From NCBI GenBank assembly GCA_963693315.1, contig OY856187.1, positions 43,118,825 to 43,182,824 on the forward strand: a stretch of 64,000 nucleotides of DNA, in the 5' to 3' direction. A model generated the notes under the pieces. It had not been told where the DNA came from and searched no databases. It saw only the letters and a program-made list of their open reading frames with translations. How positions within the stretch are numbered: position 1 is the first letter of the stretch; the number at the start of each line of letters is the position of its first letter. The translations under genes and the position numbers were made by a program. This DNA is from Diogma glabrata. Lineage: Eukaryota > Arthropoda > Insecta > Diptera > Cylindrotomidae. Positions 14,228 through 26,639 of this stretch are shown in pieces.

Positions 14228-14589
14228 ATTTAAATTTAGCAATGTTTAAAATAATTTTTATGTTTTATATTATATATTAATACGCTAAAAAAAACTTTCT
14301 GGAGCCTAAGGCTTTTTTATTCGCAGATGGATTCATTTAAAATTTTTACTGCTAACTGATATTAGTGCAACTTAGGTCTTAAAGATTTTTCACACAAATC
14401 GGATCATAAATAAAAAAATTATTGACGAATTAAAATGTATTTTTGAATTTAACGCCCCCCCTATACAATATGAAATGGAATTGCCCAAGTCTTTTCTTTG
14501 TTATTTTATTATTATTTTCAAATTTCTATTTAGTTTATGCATTGATTTAGGAGTGTATAAACGTATTATTTTTCTTTGGTTTTTTATTA

Positions 14590-15224
14590 TTATTATTAGT
14601 GACATGAATGAATGATAATTGTATGAGTGAGTTTATTTTTTATTATTATTATTTTTCTTTGATTTTCTTTGATTTAATTATTATGGTGTTAATGGTGAAA
14701 TGAATGTTGTGAATGAATGATAATGGTATGAGTGAGTTTATTTTTTATTATTATTATTTTTCTTTGATTTTCTTTGATTTAATTATTATGGTGTTAGTTA
14801 ATGGTGAAATGAATGTTGTAAATGAATGATAATGGTATGAGTGAGTTTATTTTTTATTACTATTATTTTTCTTTGATTTTCTTTGATTTAATTATTATGG
14901 TGCTAGTTAATGGTGAAATGACTGTTGTGAGTGAATTATAATGGTATGAGTGAGTTTATTTTTATTATTATTATTTTTCTTTGATTTACTTTGATTTAAT
15001 TGTTATGGTGTTAGATAATGGTGAAATGAATGTTGTCAATGAATGATAATGGTATGAGTGAGTTTATTTTTTATTACTATTATTTTTCTTTGTTTTTTTT
15101 TTGATTTAATTATTATGGTGTTAGTTAATGGTGAAATGAATGTTGTGAATGAATAATAATGGTATGAGTGAGTTTATTTTGTATTATTATTATTTTTCTT
15201 TGATTTTCTTTGATTTCATTATTA
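14590..15224. repeat. Minisatellite, six copies of a 105-110-bp unit
   Basis: TGAGTGAGTTTATTTT recurs at about 14624, 14729, 14838, 14947, 15055 and 15165, giving unit lengths of 105, 109, 109, 108 and 110 bp. Each unit also carries GGTGAAATGAATGTTGT. Copies differ by a few substitutions and short indels in T runs. Confidence 0.93.
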
Positions 15225-15664
15225 CTAAGAGGGTCCGGCGTGCTTCGCTACGCTTATAAATAAAGTTTTTGCACAGACATTTTGTTGACGTAGAAGCAAT
15301 GATTTCAAAAAGTGGTAATGAGAAATGCTAGCATATAATTTTTAATTTTTCTTTTTAAATATATGAATGAAAAATAATCAGAACTCTAGCTGATCAGTTC
15401 GGATATATGAAAAATTAGCGATCAAATAAGTTTTCATGTAAGCTTATTTGATCTCTAACTTATTTGATCGCTAATTTTTCATATATCCGAACTGATTAGC
15501 TAGAGTTCTGATTATTTTTCATTCATATATTTAAAAAGAAAAATTAAAAATTATATGCTAGCATTTCTCATTACCACTTTTTGAAATCATTGCTTCTACG
15601 TCAACAAAATGTCCACGCAAAAACTTTATTTATAAGCGTAGCGAAGCACGCTGGGCCCTCCTAG
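15225..15664. mobile_element. Palindromic element with CTAR ends, copy 1
   Basis: A 440-bp inverted repeat. The left end CTAAGAGGGTCCGGCGTGC and right end GCACGCTGGGCCCTCCTAG are near reverse complements and the arms pair through to a short centre near 15440. Each end looks like a Helitron 3' end (GC-rich hairpin then CTAG) and is flanked by A on the left and T on the right. The alternative is a foldback with a 4-bp CTAG duplication. A second copy is at 28113-28529. Confidence 0.75.
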
Positions 15665-15700
15665 TATATATTAAGGGGGTGGAAATCAGATCGATCGGAA

Positions 15701-16666
15701 AATCAAATCGATCACGTCATGATCTCTAAGAGACACTCTACAAGTATAACTGACGTTCGATCATACAGAGGTGCTGATATGGACACCGATCATATGCTTG
15801 TCATCTTTAAGTACAAGTACAAGTTGTCATCTACATTTAACAGACAAGCAAAAAAGACCGTGTGCTGGAATGTCGAAGCATTTAAACATCCGGAAACGCT
15901 GAATAGATATCAGGAAATAATAACACAAAACATAGAAGAGCATGACATCTCTTCTGAGATGCCATTAAACATACAAGAAGAATGGCAAACGCTTCAATCA
16001 ACCATTATAGCCGCAGCACAAGCTACAATCGGAAAACGACCACCGAAATCACACAACGAATAGTTTGACGACCAGTGCCACCAATCCGTTGAAAATAAAC
16101 AAAAACTGCGAGAAAAATGGTTAACAAGGAACATCCGAAGCTCCCAAGCTGATTATCTATGCGCCAGGAAAGCCTCAACAAAACTTCTACGTAAAAAGAA
16201 ACGCGAACACATGAAGAGCTGCATCGAAAACATCGACCAACATGCGGCCAACGGAAATTCAAAAGAGTGCTTTGCCAATGCACGGAATCTGACAAAAGAT
16301 TTCCACCCAAGATCTACAGCCATCAAAAATGAAAATAATGAACTTACAACAAGTGAACGTGATGTGCTGGCAGTGTGGCGATCCCACTTTCAAGACCTAC
16401 TGAATTGGACGAACGAAGTTCATCTTATTCGAGCAATTGCTCCATCAACTGAGGAGATTTTTGTCCCTTACCCAGCAATAGAAGAAGTGGAAGCTGCCAT
16501 TAAAAAACTAAAAAATGGCAAATCACCAGGTTTCGATGGAATTACCGCAGAACTTCTGAAAAATGGAGGAGCAGCTCTGGTCTCATGTATATACGATCTG
16601 ATTCTTGCAATCTGGGACCAAGAAGAACTACCTGCTGAAAACAGGTCTCATTGTTCCGCTACATAA
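15701..16666 (+). pseudogene. RTE endonuclease C-terminus and linker, with stop
   Basis: One frame reads from the endonuclease end (DTDHMLV at about 15780) across an internal TAG at 16061-16063 (a SHNE-stop-FDDQC context, where Trp would be usual) and on into the pre-RT linker, including KKLKNGKSPGFDGITAELLK at about 16505. It then loses frame near 16640, where the RT continues in the 16605-17975 frame. Two lesions therefore separate endonuclease from RT. Confidence 0.8.
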
Positions 16667-17975
16667 GGAAGGTGACCGTCCAAAGTGTGAAAATTATCGT
16701 GGCATCGCACTGTTGAACACTGCATATAAAATACTAGCTAATGTTGTACTTGCTCGACTCATCCCGTTCGCCGAATCTATCATCGGTGACTATCAGTGTG
16801 GTTTTCGTCCCAACCGCTCAACCACAGATCAATGTTTTACATTAAGGATGATTCTGGAAAAATGTTGGGAGTACAACATCAGCATTCACCAGCTCTACGT
16901 TGATTTCAGGCAAGCATATGATAGTATCATCCGCGACAACCTCTGGTCCGCACTCATATGCCTTGGTATACCAGAGACACTTGTTTCTCTGTGCAAACTC
17001 ACAACATCGGGATCAAATTGTAGAATAGTAATCGAAGGGTCAGTTTCTGATCCTTCCGATATAACATCAGGTGTTCGACAAGGTGATGCACTCGCGCCCG
17101 TACTATTTAATTTGGCGCTGGAGTACGCGATAAGAAAAAGCCGAATTGAAAACTGCATATATAACAAATCTTGTCAAGTTCTTGGCTACGCAGATGATAT
17201 TGTGCTTCTCGGACGTAGAACAAGCGATATTAAGGATAGTCTCTCTCAGCTTGAAAGAAATGCTAAACGGCTTGGATTATGCATCAACACCGGCAAAACT
17301 AAAGTGTTAACAACATCTAAGAACATACCTCCCGGAAATCTGGATACTGGCGACTATGAAGTGGAACGCGTGGAAAACTTCAAATACCTCGGGTCTGTAA
17401 TAACATCGTCAAAGGACATGCAGGCAGATATCAAAGCCCGTGTCTCTGCCGCATATAGAGTTTTCTACGCATACTCAAAACTTCTGCGATCAAAACATCT
17501 TTCGCAGTCGTGTAAACTCACACTTTACAGAGCATTAATCCGACCTGTGCTTACATTTGGAAGTGAAAGCTGGACACTGACTTCCTCCGATTGTAGAATT
17601 CTATCAACATTCGAGAGGAAAGTCATACGAACAATTTATGGTCCATGTAAAGTTGCTGAAAATCAGTATAGAATCCGAATGAATCATGAAATCAGACAGC
17701 TTCTTGGAGGCTGCGATGTAATCGGATTCAATAAATCCAACCGGATCAGATGGTTTGGTCATGTAGAAAGGGCTCCATTGGAAAGAATGATAAAAAAAGC
17801 GTCCCAACAACAACCAGCTGGTGTTCGTCAAAGAGGAAGACCTAGACAACGCTGGCGTGATGACATCATCCAAGACCTTCGTGATATAGGATGTCGAAAC
17901 TGGGGTCAACTGGTCAATGAACGAGATGAATGGAAGCTGGTGGCACAGACGGCAAAATCCCTTCATGGGATGTGA
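16605..17975 (+). pseudogene. RTE reverse transcriptase domain, uninterrupted
   Basis: A 456-codon open frame holds the RT core: NYRGIALLN (residues 30-38), GFRPNRST (66-73), YVDFRQAYDS (98-107), GVRQGDALAP (156-165) and the catalytic YADD (195-198, base 17187). A thumb region and the C-terminal RIRWFGHVER motif follow. The first residues (MQSGTKKNYLL) are out-of-frame noise; the true protein joins from the previous frame near 16640. The RT motifs are intact although the element as a whole is truncated and frameshifted. Confidence 0.88.
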
Positions 17976-18028
17976 ACGCCAGAGAAAGAGAGAGTGGAAA
18001 TCAGAATGGGTAAAAACACAATTTAAAA

Positions 18029-18540
18029 CGTGTTCAAGTGGGGTGTCATTTGAAAGAGCACCTAATTTAAGAAACATCGAATTTTTTTTTAGAATTTTTC
18101 GGTGCACAACTTTTGAGTTATTGTAAAAAAAACAACTTTCAGACCGCCCCTCCCCCTACGTTTCGACACTGATGAACAGAAAAATTTGTGAAAATTCTCA
18201 GAACTAGCAAATTTGATAAATTTTGGAAGAAAATTATTGCAAAGTCTCAAATAATTATATTTCTGTGAGTTTAGGGGACGGGGTGGAGAGGGTAAAAAAA
18301 ACTCTTTTTGATCCAAGCGAGTGGGGTGTCGTTTGAAAGAGCACCCAATATAGAAAACATTGCAGTTTTTTTTAGAATTTTGCTGTTCACAGTTTTTGAG
18401 TTATTGTCAAAAAAGTGCAATTTTCAGACCGAGGAAAAAAAATCTATTTGTACCCAAGCGCATAGAGCACCCAATTTTGAAAACATTGCAATTTTTTAGA
18501 ATTTTGCAATGCACAGTTTTTGTGTTATTGGAAAGCTAAT
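18029..18540. repeat. Degenerate tandem repeats (GTGGGGTGTCRTTTGAAAGAG)
   Basis: GTGGGGTGTCATTTGAAAGAG at about 18040 recurs at about 18321 with one change, and CATAGAGCACCCAATTTTG at 18461 begins a third partial unit. Each is followed by a TTTTAGAATTTT...GTTTTTGAGTTATTG block. Units are diverged and of uneven length. Confidence 0.7.
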
Positions 18541-21150
18541 ATTATTAGTGTATAGCCCCTCCACCTACCTAAATTTCGACGTTGATTGACAGAAAAAAAA
18601 TCCAATATAAACAAGCTGGTGTAATTCAATCTTTCCTGAATTACAATAAACAGTTATGGATAAAATTTAACCTGAAGTAACATTTTTTGTGACATTTTTT
18701 TTATCAATGTAGAATGGATTGTATTTTACTGGCATTTACAATTAAACTATATTGGCATTTACAATTAATTTACTATATTGGCATTTACAATTAAACTTTT
18801 ATTTTGTTATGCGTCTGTGATCTGGCAATATAAAGACTTTACAGTATAAGGACTATACAATTTTTTATATCGTGATCTTCTACATTCCCGGAACCCTTGC
18901 CGAGCGAATTTTATTCGCACTTGTCTGACGTTTTATTATTTATTGTACTTAATACATTTTTATAGTTTTTGATTAATTATTAATTTTACTATCAATTTTT
19001 TCACATCTTCCAGGCGACCCTTTATGGCCAACTTATTTTAATTTTTGATCTAGGTCGTTGCTGTGTTTGGGTAAAACAATTTTCCGTCCTAAATATTAAC
19101 GGCCCATTTTTATTTTATGATTTTGTTTTAATTGAAATGCAGTCCCTTACATGTAGATGCGTGAAGCTTCATCACCCCAACTATGAACAAAATGCGTTGA
19201 ATAGTTGCCTGTTGCAGTACCATAATGGATCTAGGTCTGGATAGGTCCGATATCCATATTGGATAGGCGTCCGATTTTCAATTAAACTTCATGGACAATC
19301 GTTAGTTTTGCGATTTTCGGTGGCTACTTTATTCACCCTGCGTGACCCCTACCCTTTATGCATCATTTAACCCCAGACTGCTGGTTAGAGTATTATCTCG
19401 GAGAGTATTACATTGACGAGCCTAACCTGCATAAACTGAACACTCTCCAAAGCTTTAAGTTTCCAAGAGAAGCAGAATTTGCGTAGGTGTTCTAGCCGGG
19501 TGCTCACCAGGGAGTAGAAAAGTGTCTAATCTAATTTAACCCTCTAATATACAAGTTTTAATCAAGACATAAACATTATTGCTAGATTAACAAAGATTAA
19601 AAATGTTCAATTCTCTTTCTTAAAAGTGTGTGATTGTTTTGTATTTTGGAGCTTACAAAAAATAAATATTGTATCGTTTTCGTTTTCTTACTTTTATCGT
19701 TCAATTTATTGTTATCGATATGGGTAATAGTTATAATCATAAATTTTATTATCTATACTAATAGAAACCCATTTTCCAAATAGTTAAAAGTTTTATAAAT
19801 GAATGCAATTTCCTGATAACTGATTTAATAATAATTAAAAATTATTACAATGATCCTTGTATTCATAACATGAAAGCGAAAAATAATAAAACCACCCACA
19901 AAAAATGAAAATAAAAATGTCGAATTGGTGCAATGCAATATGCATTACAGTATCATAATTTTCATCTTATAAGTTTTAACTATACAATATGCTCTTTTTA
20001 ATTTTATTTCGCTCTTAAATGCTTTTATTACTTGTAAATACATACCTACGTTAGTTTCTAATGGAATAAAAACCACTTAGGGTTTACGGGAAATTAATTT
20101 CAGTTTTATGGTTAACGTAAAAGAGTTTCTAAAAATCTATAAACACTAAAAGTTTGATATGATAAAAACAATTTAATTCTGGGTTGAACGAGAATGAAAT
20201 TCAAAAAGGATAACTTAATTAGAAGGATTATATTTTTAGGTTTTGTAAAGTGTCTTGGGATCGTTAAACTATATTTGGAATCGTTTTAAGAAAGATTTTT
20301 ATATGTTTTATGCATTTAACATAATTTGAATTTCCTACAAATTAAACTTCTGTTTTTTAGAAAATAATTTAATGAAATCAACAAGTTTGTTTTGAACAAA
20401 ATTTGTTAAATTTGAAATAAAATTTTAGAAGAGTCAAGTATGCATAAACGAAATGGTTAAACTTGATGATTCTATGAGGTAATTGAAGAAAATTTAGAAT
20501 TTCTTCTGTAACAATCTGTAAATCTGTAGACGTATGTACTATAGAGAACGGCTGTAATGCAGTCACAATTTGTTGCTTGCAAGATTTAAACATAATATTT
20601 TATTTTTTGCAGCAGTGATTGAAAAAGATGTAAGATGAAGATCGATTAGTAGATCTTATGACTATATTCATGTATCAAAAGGAAAAGTGTTGTTTGAAAA
20701 ATTCGTGGATGAACTTAAGTTTTTTTACCAACATTATTACTCAAGCTGGCATTGTTTGTTAAATAATCGCTCAAAGGTGACATTATTAGAATAAATTATT
20801 TGCCGTCTGACAAACTTTAGTAAAACACATTTTGAAATCTAAACTCTGGTCATAATTATTCAGATAGGGTCTTGACACGATGGGCTTGCATAAAATTTGC
20901 ATTCATTTTATACCTACACACGTTTATTTTTAGACGATAATCCATGTATCAAAAGAATGATTTTCACACATTTTGTTATCTAATTTTTGCAAATATCGAA
21001 TTGGTTCAGATAAAATAACGTTTTATCACAAAAATTGTAAATATTGAAACGAAGTTCAATTCAATTGTTCAATTTTAATTGTAGTCGAGTGCTGTCGCAA
21101 AAAATGTTGTTCTATAAAATTAAAATAAATTAAATAACAAATTGTAAATA
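18541..21150. other. AT-rich sequence; short tandem repeat near 18725
   Basis: TATTGGCATTTACAATTAA occurs three times at about 18727-18797 with spacing near 30 bp. A less AT-rich patch at 19130-19540 has no open frame that I recognise. The rest is AT-rich filler with no gene, RNA or element end seen. Confidence 0.45.
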
Positions 21151-22989
21151 TATGGAGGGGCTGAAATCTCACAGCTCTGAGATATCAAGACTTCGGTCTG
21201 GGTTAAGGATTTTGATATAGTTTTCGGCAAAAAACTTTTATGGGGACATGGTTTTTTGTTTTGGGCAGCGATGTATATCAAACATAGCTCTTTGTTAAAG
21301 TACAAGTAATTTTTATCTCTGTTTAAAAATTTATTACAAAACTAACACAAAACATCAATATGTTGCTGGAAAACTATAATCAAAATTCCAAAAATATTGT
21401 TAAATTAAATAAAATCAAACTTCTTTCATAATTCCAAAAATATTCCAAAAATTAGAATAAAATCAAATATTTAAACTTTTTCTAAATTTCAATAATATTC
21501 CAAAAATTCTTAACTATTTAAACTTTTCCAAAATTCTAAAAATATTGCAAAAATTATTACAAAATCAAAAATTAAAAACTTTTTTTAAATTCCAAAAATT
21601 ATAATAAAATCAAAAATTTAAAATTTTTCAAAATTCTAAAAATATTCCAAAAATTCTTATAAAATCAAAAAATGAAACTTTTTTCAAAATTCTATGTATA
21701 TGTATAAAATTCAAAAATTCTATTTTTTTCAAAATTCTAAAAATATTGCAAAAATTATACCAAAATTAATAATTGAAACTTTTTTCAAAATTCCAAAAAT
21801 TAGAATAAAATCAAATATTTAAACTTTTTCTAAATTCCAATAATAATCCAAAAATTCTTATAAATACAAACTTTTTCCAAAATTCTAAAAATATTGAAAA
21901 ATTATTACAAAATCAAAAATTGAAAATTTTTTCAAAATTCCAAAAATTATAATAAAATCAAAAATTAAAAATTTTTCAAAATTATTACAAAATCAAAAAT
22001 ACAAACTTTTTTCAGAATTCCAAAAACATACAAATATACAAATTCAAAAATGTCCATGTCCAATTTTTTTCCAAAAAATTTGTCTAAAAAAATAAATGAA
22101 ATCATTTTTTGACACACTTGACATTATTTTTTTGACAAACTTATTATGCCATAATTCTCTATAAAAATAATAAAATTTCATGTCATACATACTATTAATT
22201 TTATTTTGTTCTAAAAAAATTGGGTTAAAAAATAAATAAAAACCTATCTTTTGACACACTTGACAACATTTTTTTGACAAACTTATAATGCCATAATTAT
22301 CAATGATAATAATAAAATTTCATTTCAAACAAACAATTTTATTTTTTTCCAAAAAATTGGGTAAAAAAATAAATAAAAATCTTTGTTTTGACAAGTGTCA
22401 ACATATTTTTGACATATAAGTTTGTTTGACATTAAGTTTGCTATAATTCTCAATAAAAGTAATAAAATTTCATTTCATACAAACAATTAATTTTATTATT
22501 TTTCCAAAAAATTGGGTAACAAAATAAATAAAAATCTTTCTTTTGACACACTTGACAACATTTTTTGGACAAACTTATAATGCAATAATTTAGTTTTTGA
22601 TCTCACATACCAATCCCTACCATCAAGATTTCTCCAAATTCAATGTTCCTACTTGTAATCAGTTAAAATGAACGTTTTTTAAGCCAAAAATATGAAATTT
22701 TGCTGTTTTTGACACACTTCCGGTACAGTTATCGAATACAACGTCCTATTGGATCTGTCCCTTGAGTATACCTCTTTTTAGAAAAAAAAAAATTTGAAAT
22801 TCCTCTAGCGGTTTTCTCTGCAGCGCAAGTAATGACGGCGGACGGACGGCCGGCCGGCAGACAGACATACATTTTTTTTGTTTTTTTAGAATCAGTAGGT
22901 CCTAAAACGTCTAGAAATGCCAAAAAAGTGAGGGTAAGAATTTCACTTTGAACTCATGAATGTAATACTTAGGTCTTTCAGACCGAAGT
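21151..22989 (-). mobile_element. Helentron-like non-coding repeat, copy A (full)
   Basis: A non-coding family present at least six times in the window. In its own 5'-3' sense (minus strand here) it begins ACTTCGGTCTG at 22989. It has a GC-rich CGGCCGGCC/GTCTGTCTG block near 22840-22865, then diverged repeats with TTGACACACTTGACA and long AT-rich repeats. Near its 3' end it carries CAGACCGAAGT (21190-21200), the reverse complement of its 5' terminus. A 6-bp stem-loop (ATCTCA/TGAGAT) follows, and it ends near CCTCCATA. Terminal 5' plus subterminal 3' inverted repeat with a hairpin is the known layout of Helentron-derived elements. No protein is encoded. Confidence 0.7.
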
Positions 22990-23042
22990 AATAAACGGGA
23001 AAGTTGGTTTATAAAAAAATTAGTCACAATCAAAGTGTTATA

Positions 23043-24677
23043 ATTACATAATAATGGCTCGTAAACCAAACCGTAATCAAGTAAGAGATCGTAGCGATTT
23101 CTTAAGCTCCACTAAAGCAAATGTGTATCAATCAGATTGTGAAATTTGTAATTTTAACTTAGCAAAAAAGGATAAAAGTAAAGGATAAAACGATAAAAGT
23201 TCAATGTGAAACTTGCAAAAAAATATTTCATGTGGAATGTGCTAACGTTAACTGTATTACTTACAACAACATTATTGAGAAAAGAGGCAAATTAATTGTA
23301 AAAACAAATGCGGTAAATCTAACGCCAAACGCTTGCCATCAACTGTAAACATCGATAGCGAAAACTGTTTCACCACCGATGATGAACTAGGGCTCAAACA
23401 ATACTGCAAAATTAGATAAAATACTTAAAATAAACAAAGAAATGCAAAAAGATCTACTATATTACGTAAAACTCGAAGAGCGTGTTGCGACCTCAGAAAA
23501 TGAAATTGTTCAACTCAAACAAGAAAAACTTAATGATCATGTAGTTTTTGGTGGAATATCTCAATCAACGAACCAAACTGATCTAGATATCATCTTAAGG
23601 CTGTTTTACACGGACCAGTTTTTTGTCCAGAAAAGTATTCATTTTTGTATCCAGTCAAAAATGCACATTTTTATTAACATTTTTCTATACAGTTTTTTCT
23701 CTGTTTTACACACAACCAGTTTAAACTTACTTCGCGCATGCGCCTATGTTTTGTTTTGTTTGTTTTGTTTTGTTTGATTCTACGAAGGTAAAATAAATTC
23801 TAGGAAGATAAAATAAATAATAAATCGTAACTGACTTCGCGCATGCGCCTATGTTTTGTTTTGTTTGTTTTGTTTTGTTTGATTCTACGAAGATAAAATA
23901 AATTCTACGAAGATAAAATAAGTAATAAATCGTAATAAATCGTCGCATAAACTGTTGTAAAAATGAAGAAAAAATAGAGCATGCTCTATTTTTTGCTCAG
24001 AAACTGGATGTATGTCCATTTTTCATTTGCGCAGACGGCTGTTGCGCATAAAATAAATATGAAACTGAAAATAAATTAGAACTAGCTTCATTTTTTGCTT
24101 AAAATGTCCATTTTTGACTGGATACAAAAATGAATACTTTTCTGGACAAAAAACTGGTCCGTGTAAAACAGGTTCCAGTGACCAAAAGCGATATTATGGA
24201 AATTCGAAGAAGCAAAAAAGGAAAGTCAAAAAATGTTAAAAATGCATATCCACCAATTATTGTGTAGTTCATTTCACCTATTTTCAAAAATAAATGATGC
24301 AAGCAAAAAAAATTCATGGATCAATATTTACGCATCAAATTACAAATGAAGTTAATTTAGAAAAACAAGTTTTCTTTTCCTCATTTCTCACAATGTCGAA
24401 TTATTTAATTATGCAAAAATATTAAAAAACGAAGGCTACAAGTATGTATGGCATGATAACTTTAATAATCATGTTTTAATTTAAAAAAATTCTGATTCAA
24501 TTACTACCGTAATTAAATCAAAAAGTCAAGTTGACGAAATTATTAAAAATAAATTATAATTTGCCAAACTCTAACGCAAACAAAAACATGGATTTCACAC
24601 CTTATAATTTAATTGATTGTATTAACACTTAATGGCATTAATCAAACCAACAGTAATTTTGATTCTAACTTGAATAA
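23043..24677 (+). pseudogene. LINE ORF1 relic with PHD-like finger, cut by a MITE
   Basis: Starting MARKPNRN at 23054, the translation gives a cysteine-rich segment (CEICNFNL, then CETCKK and FHVECANVNC in other frames) resembling the PHD-like zinc finger in ORF1 of Jockey/CR1-group LINEs. A coiled-coil-like stretch (LEERVATSENEIVQLKQEK, about 23470) follows. At 23601 a 571-bp TIR element interrupts it. Beyond that, VPVTKSDIMEIRRSKKGK, PPIIV and YKYVWHDNFNN (about 24435) resemble the ORF1 C-terminus. MDFTPYNLIDC near 24590 might be the start of ORF2 before the next repeat begins at 24678. Many stops and frameshifts; dead. Confidence 0.55.
23601..24171. mobile_element. 571-bp TIR element (MITE) inside the LINE relic
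   Basis: CTGTTTTACACGGACCAG at 23601 is matched in reverse at 24171; the inverted ends agree for about 65 bp. No target duplication is obvious. Inside are two direct copies of about 105 bp (from 23729 and 23833) containing GCGCATGCGCC and a TGTTTTGTTTTG run. It has no coding capacity. Confidence 0.75.
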
Positions 24678-25225
24678 TATGGAGGGGCTGAAATCTCACA
24701 ACTCTGAGATATCAAGACTTCGGTCTGGGTAAAGGATTTTGATATAGTTTTCGGAAAAAAACTTTCACGAGGACATGGTTTTTAGTTTTGGGCAACGATG
24801 TATATCAAACATAACTCTTTGTTAAAGTACAAGTATTTTTTATCTCTGTTTAAAACTTTATTACAAAACTAACACGAAACATCAATACTTTGCCGGAAAA
24901 TTATAATCATAATTCCAAAAATATTGTTAAATTAAATAAAATCAAACTTTTTCAAAATTCCAAAAATATTCCATAAATTAGAATAAAATCAAATATTTAA
25001 ATTTTTTCTAAATTCCAATAATATTTCAAAAATTCTTAAAAATACAAACTTTTTCCTAAATTCTAAAACTATTGCAAAAATTATTACAAAATCAAATATT
25101 GAAAATTTTTTCAAAATTCCAAAAATTATAATAAAATCAAAAATCAAAAATTTTTCAAAATTTTAAAAATATTCCAAAAATTCTTACAAAATGAAAAATT
25201 AAAACTTTTGCCGAAATTCAGAAAC
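24678..25225 (-). mobile_element. Helentron-like repeat, copy B (3' part)
   Basis: Contains the CCTCCATA end, the stem-loop, CAGACCGAAGT and part of the AT-rich body as in copy A, then loses similarity near 25225. The 5' half is missing. It abuts or interrupts the LINE relic. Confidence 0.75.
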
Positions 25226-25572
25226 CAGTTCAAACTTTTGCAATTTTTAAACTCTATAAGGAAAATATAAAAAAAACTCTGAAGTTGACATACTTCATAT
25301 TCAAAGAATGACAAAAAGTGGGATTGGTGTATGTGTATGAGATACAATTAAGAAGTACTCAAAAGTGAAAAGGATAAAAGATATTTGCTATAATCTAGTT
25401 AATTGTTAACATTATTTAACATTACATTATAAACGTAATTTTTTCTGTTTTAGGTTTATAATGCTTTTTAATTTAATTATTCCATGTAAGTATCTGCGTT
25501 CTCTAGCATCATTTCAAAATTTATGCAAAATTATAACTTGATTTAGAATAAACAATTTTTTAAAAATATTTT

Positions 25573-25722
25573 GCTAGCGGCGAATAAAAAATAGTATATG
25601 ATGCACGGACGTAAGCTGTTTTGAACTTAATGAGGGTTAAAACTCCACAAACTCCACATACGTCCAAAATCTTTAGCTTTACGTCCTAGCATCATAATAT
25701 ACTGTTTTATTCGCCTACATAT
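25573..25722. repeat. Small foldback MITE, GGCGAATAAAAAATAG ends, copy 1
   Basis: GGCGAATAAAAAATAGTAT followed by GATGCACGGACGTA is matched in reverse by ACGTCCTAGCATCATA and TACTGTTTTATTCGCC. About 145 bp, coding for nothing. Confidence 0.65.
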
Positions 25723-26005
25723 TAAAGTGCTACTTTATTACTGTGGTTTGCGGCCTTAAAGTTTGCGGCCACTTTTTACGTCCAAAAAAGTAAAAAAACA
25801 TTTGTATTTGTTTAAATTCTATAAAAAATAGAAATTTTTATCAAAGCAACCTTTCGATTCCGGATTTCCTAATTCAATTAAAATATTTGTTATTCTTTGT
25901 CGTCATAGTTATTCGATTTGTTTGAAAAGAAATAATAAATATATTGGTCAAATCTTTAAAATTTTTAATTTTGATTTAGCTTAAACAATTTTAATAAAAA
26001 TATTT

Positions 26006-26455
26006 TGCTTGTGGCGAATAAAAAATAGTATATGATGCACGGACGTATGCCATTTTGGAATTAATGTGGGTGCAGATCTCGGCTGGCGCCTAGATTCACA
26101 CACTCCACATACGTCCAAAAACATTAGCTTTACGTCCTTACATCATAATGTACTATTTTTGGGACACCCATAAGTAAAGCTCATCTCCTGGGATGGAGAA
26201 ATCTCAAATTACACTTATATAGGACCAAATGAAGGTATTGAAACGATAAAAGCGACATTTGACTGGCCTAAAGATTAATTATTACTCTAAGGTAAATCTG
26301 TCCCTATTAAAAAGCATTTTCACAAAAATAGTAAATTTTGATGCAACGACGTGAAGTTAAGGTTTTTGGATGTAAGTGGAACTTGCAAATCAAGGCGCCA
26401 TTAAGTCCAAAATAGCTTACGTCTGTGCGTCATATACTATTTTTTTTCGCCTCAA
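26006..26455. repeat. Related foldback MITE, copy 2 (compound)
   Basis: It starts with the same GGCGAATAAAAAATAG and GCACGGACGTA motifs and ends near 26452 with TATACTATTTTTTTTCGCC. An internal ACGTCC...CATCATAATGTACTATTTTT looks like an inner end, so this may be one longer element or two overlapping ones. Confidence 0.5.
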
Positions 26456-26639
26456 GGAAAATATTTAAAAAAAAATAATTTAATCTACATCAGAATTAAA
26501 AATTTGAATATATTTGGAAATAAAAATTAATTGAATAAGTAACTTTTGACCAAAATATTTGTTATGTTTTTCAAAAAATTGTATTACTATAACAACAAAA
26601 AATAACAAATATTTTGATTGGATTATAAAATTTTGATTT

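Larger units (their letters stand above)
15690..18025 (+). mobile_element. 5'-truncated RTE-type LINE
   Basis: The element starts within the endonuclease domain (NQIDHVMISKRHST at about 15701), so the 5' part is missing. It runs through a full RT domain to a stop at 17975 and a short purine-rich 3' tail. The RTE assignment rests on endonuclease C-terminal wording (YRGADMDTDH), YVDFRQAYDS, GVRQGDALAP, YADDIVLL and the C-terminal RIRWFGHVER. No poly-A or target duplication was clear; it begins next to the CTAG palindrome. Confidence 0.85.

Noticed and set aside
14590..15224. CRISPR-like array
   Set aside because: Units of 105-110 bp are repeated whole with no unique spacers, in a eukaryotic transposon context.
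19130..19540. Possible exon in a less AT-rich patch
   Set aside because: No frame longer than a few dozen codons and no recognisable motif on either strand.
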